64,000 bases of DNA, from positions 1 to 64,000 of the forward strand of contig NZ_SNXB01000014.1 in NCBI RefSeq assembly GCF_004362055.1. The letters are read 5' to 3'. Origin of the DNA: Flavobacterium sp. 245. Lineage in GTDB: Bacteria > Bacteroidota > Bacteroidia > Flavobacteriales > Flavobacteriaceae. Numbering within the stretch: the first letter of the stretch is position 1; each line of letters starts with the position of its first letter. Shown one piece after another: positions 62,651 to 64,000 of this stretch. The notes beneath the pieces were generated by a model that had not been told where the DNA came from, searched no databases, and saw nothing but the letters and a program-made list of their open reading frames with translations. Both the position numbers and the translations under genes were made by a program.

Positions 62651-64000
62651 TTAATCTTCTTTTTCAGAGAGCTTTTTCTCTAATTCAATTTGAAACTCTT
62701 CAATTACTGGTTTCATCGTGCTTTCAGGAATATCAGCAATTCTGATGTACATTAAGCCATCAACGGCATTATTGAATAACGGATCGACATTGAAAGCAAC
62801 AACTCTCGCGTTTTGTTTGATGTACTTTTTGATTAAAACCGGCAAACGTAAATTTCCTGGTTCTAATTCGTCAATTATCTTATCAAATTTGTTCAAATCA
62901 GATTCGGCTTCATCAAAAATAAAGTCTTTATCAGCATCTTTCAGTTTTACTTTATAAGCTTTCTTCGGATGAATATATTGTGCAATGTAAGGATCGTAGT
63001 AATTCGACTTCATAAATTCAATCATCAATGATTTAGAGAAATCAGAGAATTGATTGCTGATACTTACGCCTCCTAACAAATATTTATGCTCTGGATGACG
63101 TAAAGTGGTGTGAATGATTCCTTTCCAAAGCAAGAATAATGGCATTGGTTTTTGCTGATATTCGCGAATGATGAAGGCACGTCCCATTTCAATAGATTTG
63201 TGCATCATATCGTGAAGTTCCTGCTCAAATCTAAAAAGATCTGTTAGGTAAAAACCTTCAATTCCATATTTCGGATAAATCTCAGAGCCTAATCCCATTC
63301 GGTAAGCTCCGGCGATTTTCTTAGTGTCATCATCCCATAAAAACATGTGGTGATAATATTGATCGTATTGATCTAAATCGATCGATTCGTTTGTTCCTTC
63401 GCCAACTTCGCGGAAAGTGATTTCACGCAAACGGCCAATTTCATGTAGAATATTAGGAATTGATTTTGCTCTGGCAAAAAATACTTCGTAGTTTTTACTT
63501 TGTAATAAACGGCAATCACTATTTCTTAAAGCATCAACTTCAGCTATCATTTTTGATTCGTTAGCTGGAGTAGCGATTTTTTTAGGTGCTTTTGAAATTT
63601 TTAAGCTTGCTGTGTCAATAAGTTTGGTATCCTTTTCAAAAGGATTAGCAAGCATATAGGTTTTCTTTCTTAAAAATTCTGAGTATTCTTCAAACGATTC
63701 AATTTCGTTTTGTTCGTTAACTGAAATTGGTTTTCCAATACGAACTTTGATTACACGGTCTTTCTGCGTAAGCAATTCTGACGGAAGTTTTGCTGTACGC
63801 AAAGTGTCATCAATTTTTGAAAGCCAATAGAATAATTTGCTGTTTTTAGCGTGAAAATAAATAGGCACAACAGGAACTTTTGCTTTTCTGATTAACTTCA
63901 AAGCGCCTTCTTCCCAAGGCTTATCAACCATTAATTTTCCGTCTTTGTACGTTGAAACTTCTCCGGCAGGAAAAATTCCTAAAGGCTTTCCATCGCTTAA
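62651..64000 (-). CDS. PlsC-OlsB type two-domain acyltransferase, 5' end beyond the window
   Basis: At least 449 residues; the frame is open through base 64000. The visible N-terminal part is the end of a lysophospholipid acyltransferase (PlsC) domain, with motif III GIFPAGEVS followed by VPVVPIYFHAKNSK. The second part (about 150-400 of the visible residues) is an OlsB/GlsB-like N-acyltransferase (LREITFREVGEGTNESIDLDQYDQYYHHMFLWDDDTKKIAGAYRM, LFRFEQELHDMMHKSIEMGRAFI). This fusion makes ornithine or glycine lipids in Bacteroidetes (OlsF/GlsF). Lipid type cannot be told here. Confidence 0.82.
   Translation of the reverse strand, partial: LSDGKPLGIFPAGEVSTYKDGKLMVDKPWEEGALKLIRKAKVPVVPIYFHAKNSKLFYWLSKIDDTLRTAKLPSELLTQKDRVIKVRIGKPISVNEQNEIESFEEYSEFLRKKTYMLANPFEKDTKLIDTASLKISKAPKKIATPANESKMIAEVDALRNSDCRLLQSKNYEVFFARAKSIPNILHEIGRLREITFREVGEGTNESIDLDQYDQYYHHMFLWDDDTKKIAGAYRMGLGSEIYPKYGIEGFYLTDLFRFEQELHDMMHKSIEMGRAFIIREYQQKPMPLFLLWKGIIHTTLRHPEHKYLLGGVSISNQFSDFSKSLMIEFMKSNYYDPYIAQYIHPKKAYKVKLKDADKDFIFDEAESDLNKFDKIIDELEPGNLRLPVLIKKYIKQNARVVAFNVDPLFNNAVDGLMYIRIADIPESTMKPVIEEFQIELEKKLSEKED

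Overview
The window is about 35% G+C and reads as a chromosomal segment of a gliding flavobacterium, most likely the genus Flavobacterium. Four things support this. The gliding lipoprotein GldH lies between RicT (PSP1 family) and a class A penicillin-binding protein. Many starts are preceded by the Bacteroidetes -7 box TAnnTTTG, and there are no obvious Shine-Dalgarno sites. There are many SpII lipoproteins, and the first gene is a very large secreted repeat protein of the kind exported by the type IX system. Most genes are housekeeping or conserved flavobacterial genes. No prophage, plasmid, rRNA, tRNA, CRISPR array or defence island was seen.

Layout. 1-4490 (minus): C-terminally cut adhesin-like protein (signal peptide, L-type lectin fold, fibril-type repeat, Ig-like modules, eleven complete and one partial 51-52 residue repeats). 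4924-9043: ricT-gldH-PBP1A operon. 9131-9316: a palindromic dispersed element. 9441-10894: the two subunits of a succinyl-CoA:3-ketoacid CoA-transferase. 11-17 kb: small membrane and secreted proteins, a phosphoesterase, DNA polymerase IV, a PAS protein and class I fumarase. 17229-17981: a complete REPIN-RAYT unit, i.e. a Y1 transposase gene bracketed by two inverted 104-bp REP doublets. 18-26 kb: a transporter-like SpmA/SpmB fusion, AlkZ-like protein, exonuclease, Ogt, DUF2207 protein, epimerase, GNAT, and a MetR-like regulator divergent from a rhodanese. 27-33 kb: M28 peptidase, zinc-ribbon protein, GNAT-nitrilase fusion, SSB, DUF2461, a small Cys/Lys-rich protein and ferritin. 33.5-37.8 kb: two paralogous secreted proteins around an OmpA protein. 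37.8-46 kb: CAT-like and HAD genes, a DMT transporter, metG, CDGSH protein, PhzF, YdeI and a PrcB-type lipoprotein. 46.1-46.2 kb: a GC-rich, probably structured RNA element. 46.3-51.1 kb: DMP19-like protein, membrane protein, patatin, and a lipoprotein paralogue pair. 51.3-64 kb: serS, lgt, TPR protein, rsmA-mgtE, proC, cytochrome c, monooxygenase, nhaA, a 2-hydroxyacid dehydrogenase, a TM2 protein, and a two-domain acyltransferase cut by the window end.

What stands out lies mostly between the genes. There are three different classes of palindromic dispersed element, including one with its own transposase. A GC-rich structured element stands out from the AT-rich background. Two intergenic direct-repeat arrays with roughly 10/21-bp helical phasing look like operators. 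Many spacers are built from quasi-periodic short 'words' (such as CTTAGAAnC, CTTTGAGC and TTTACAGT).
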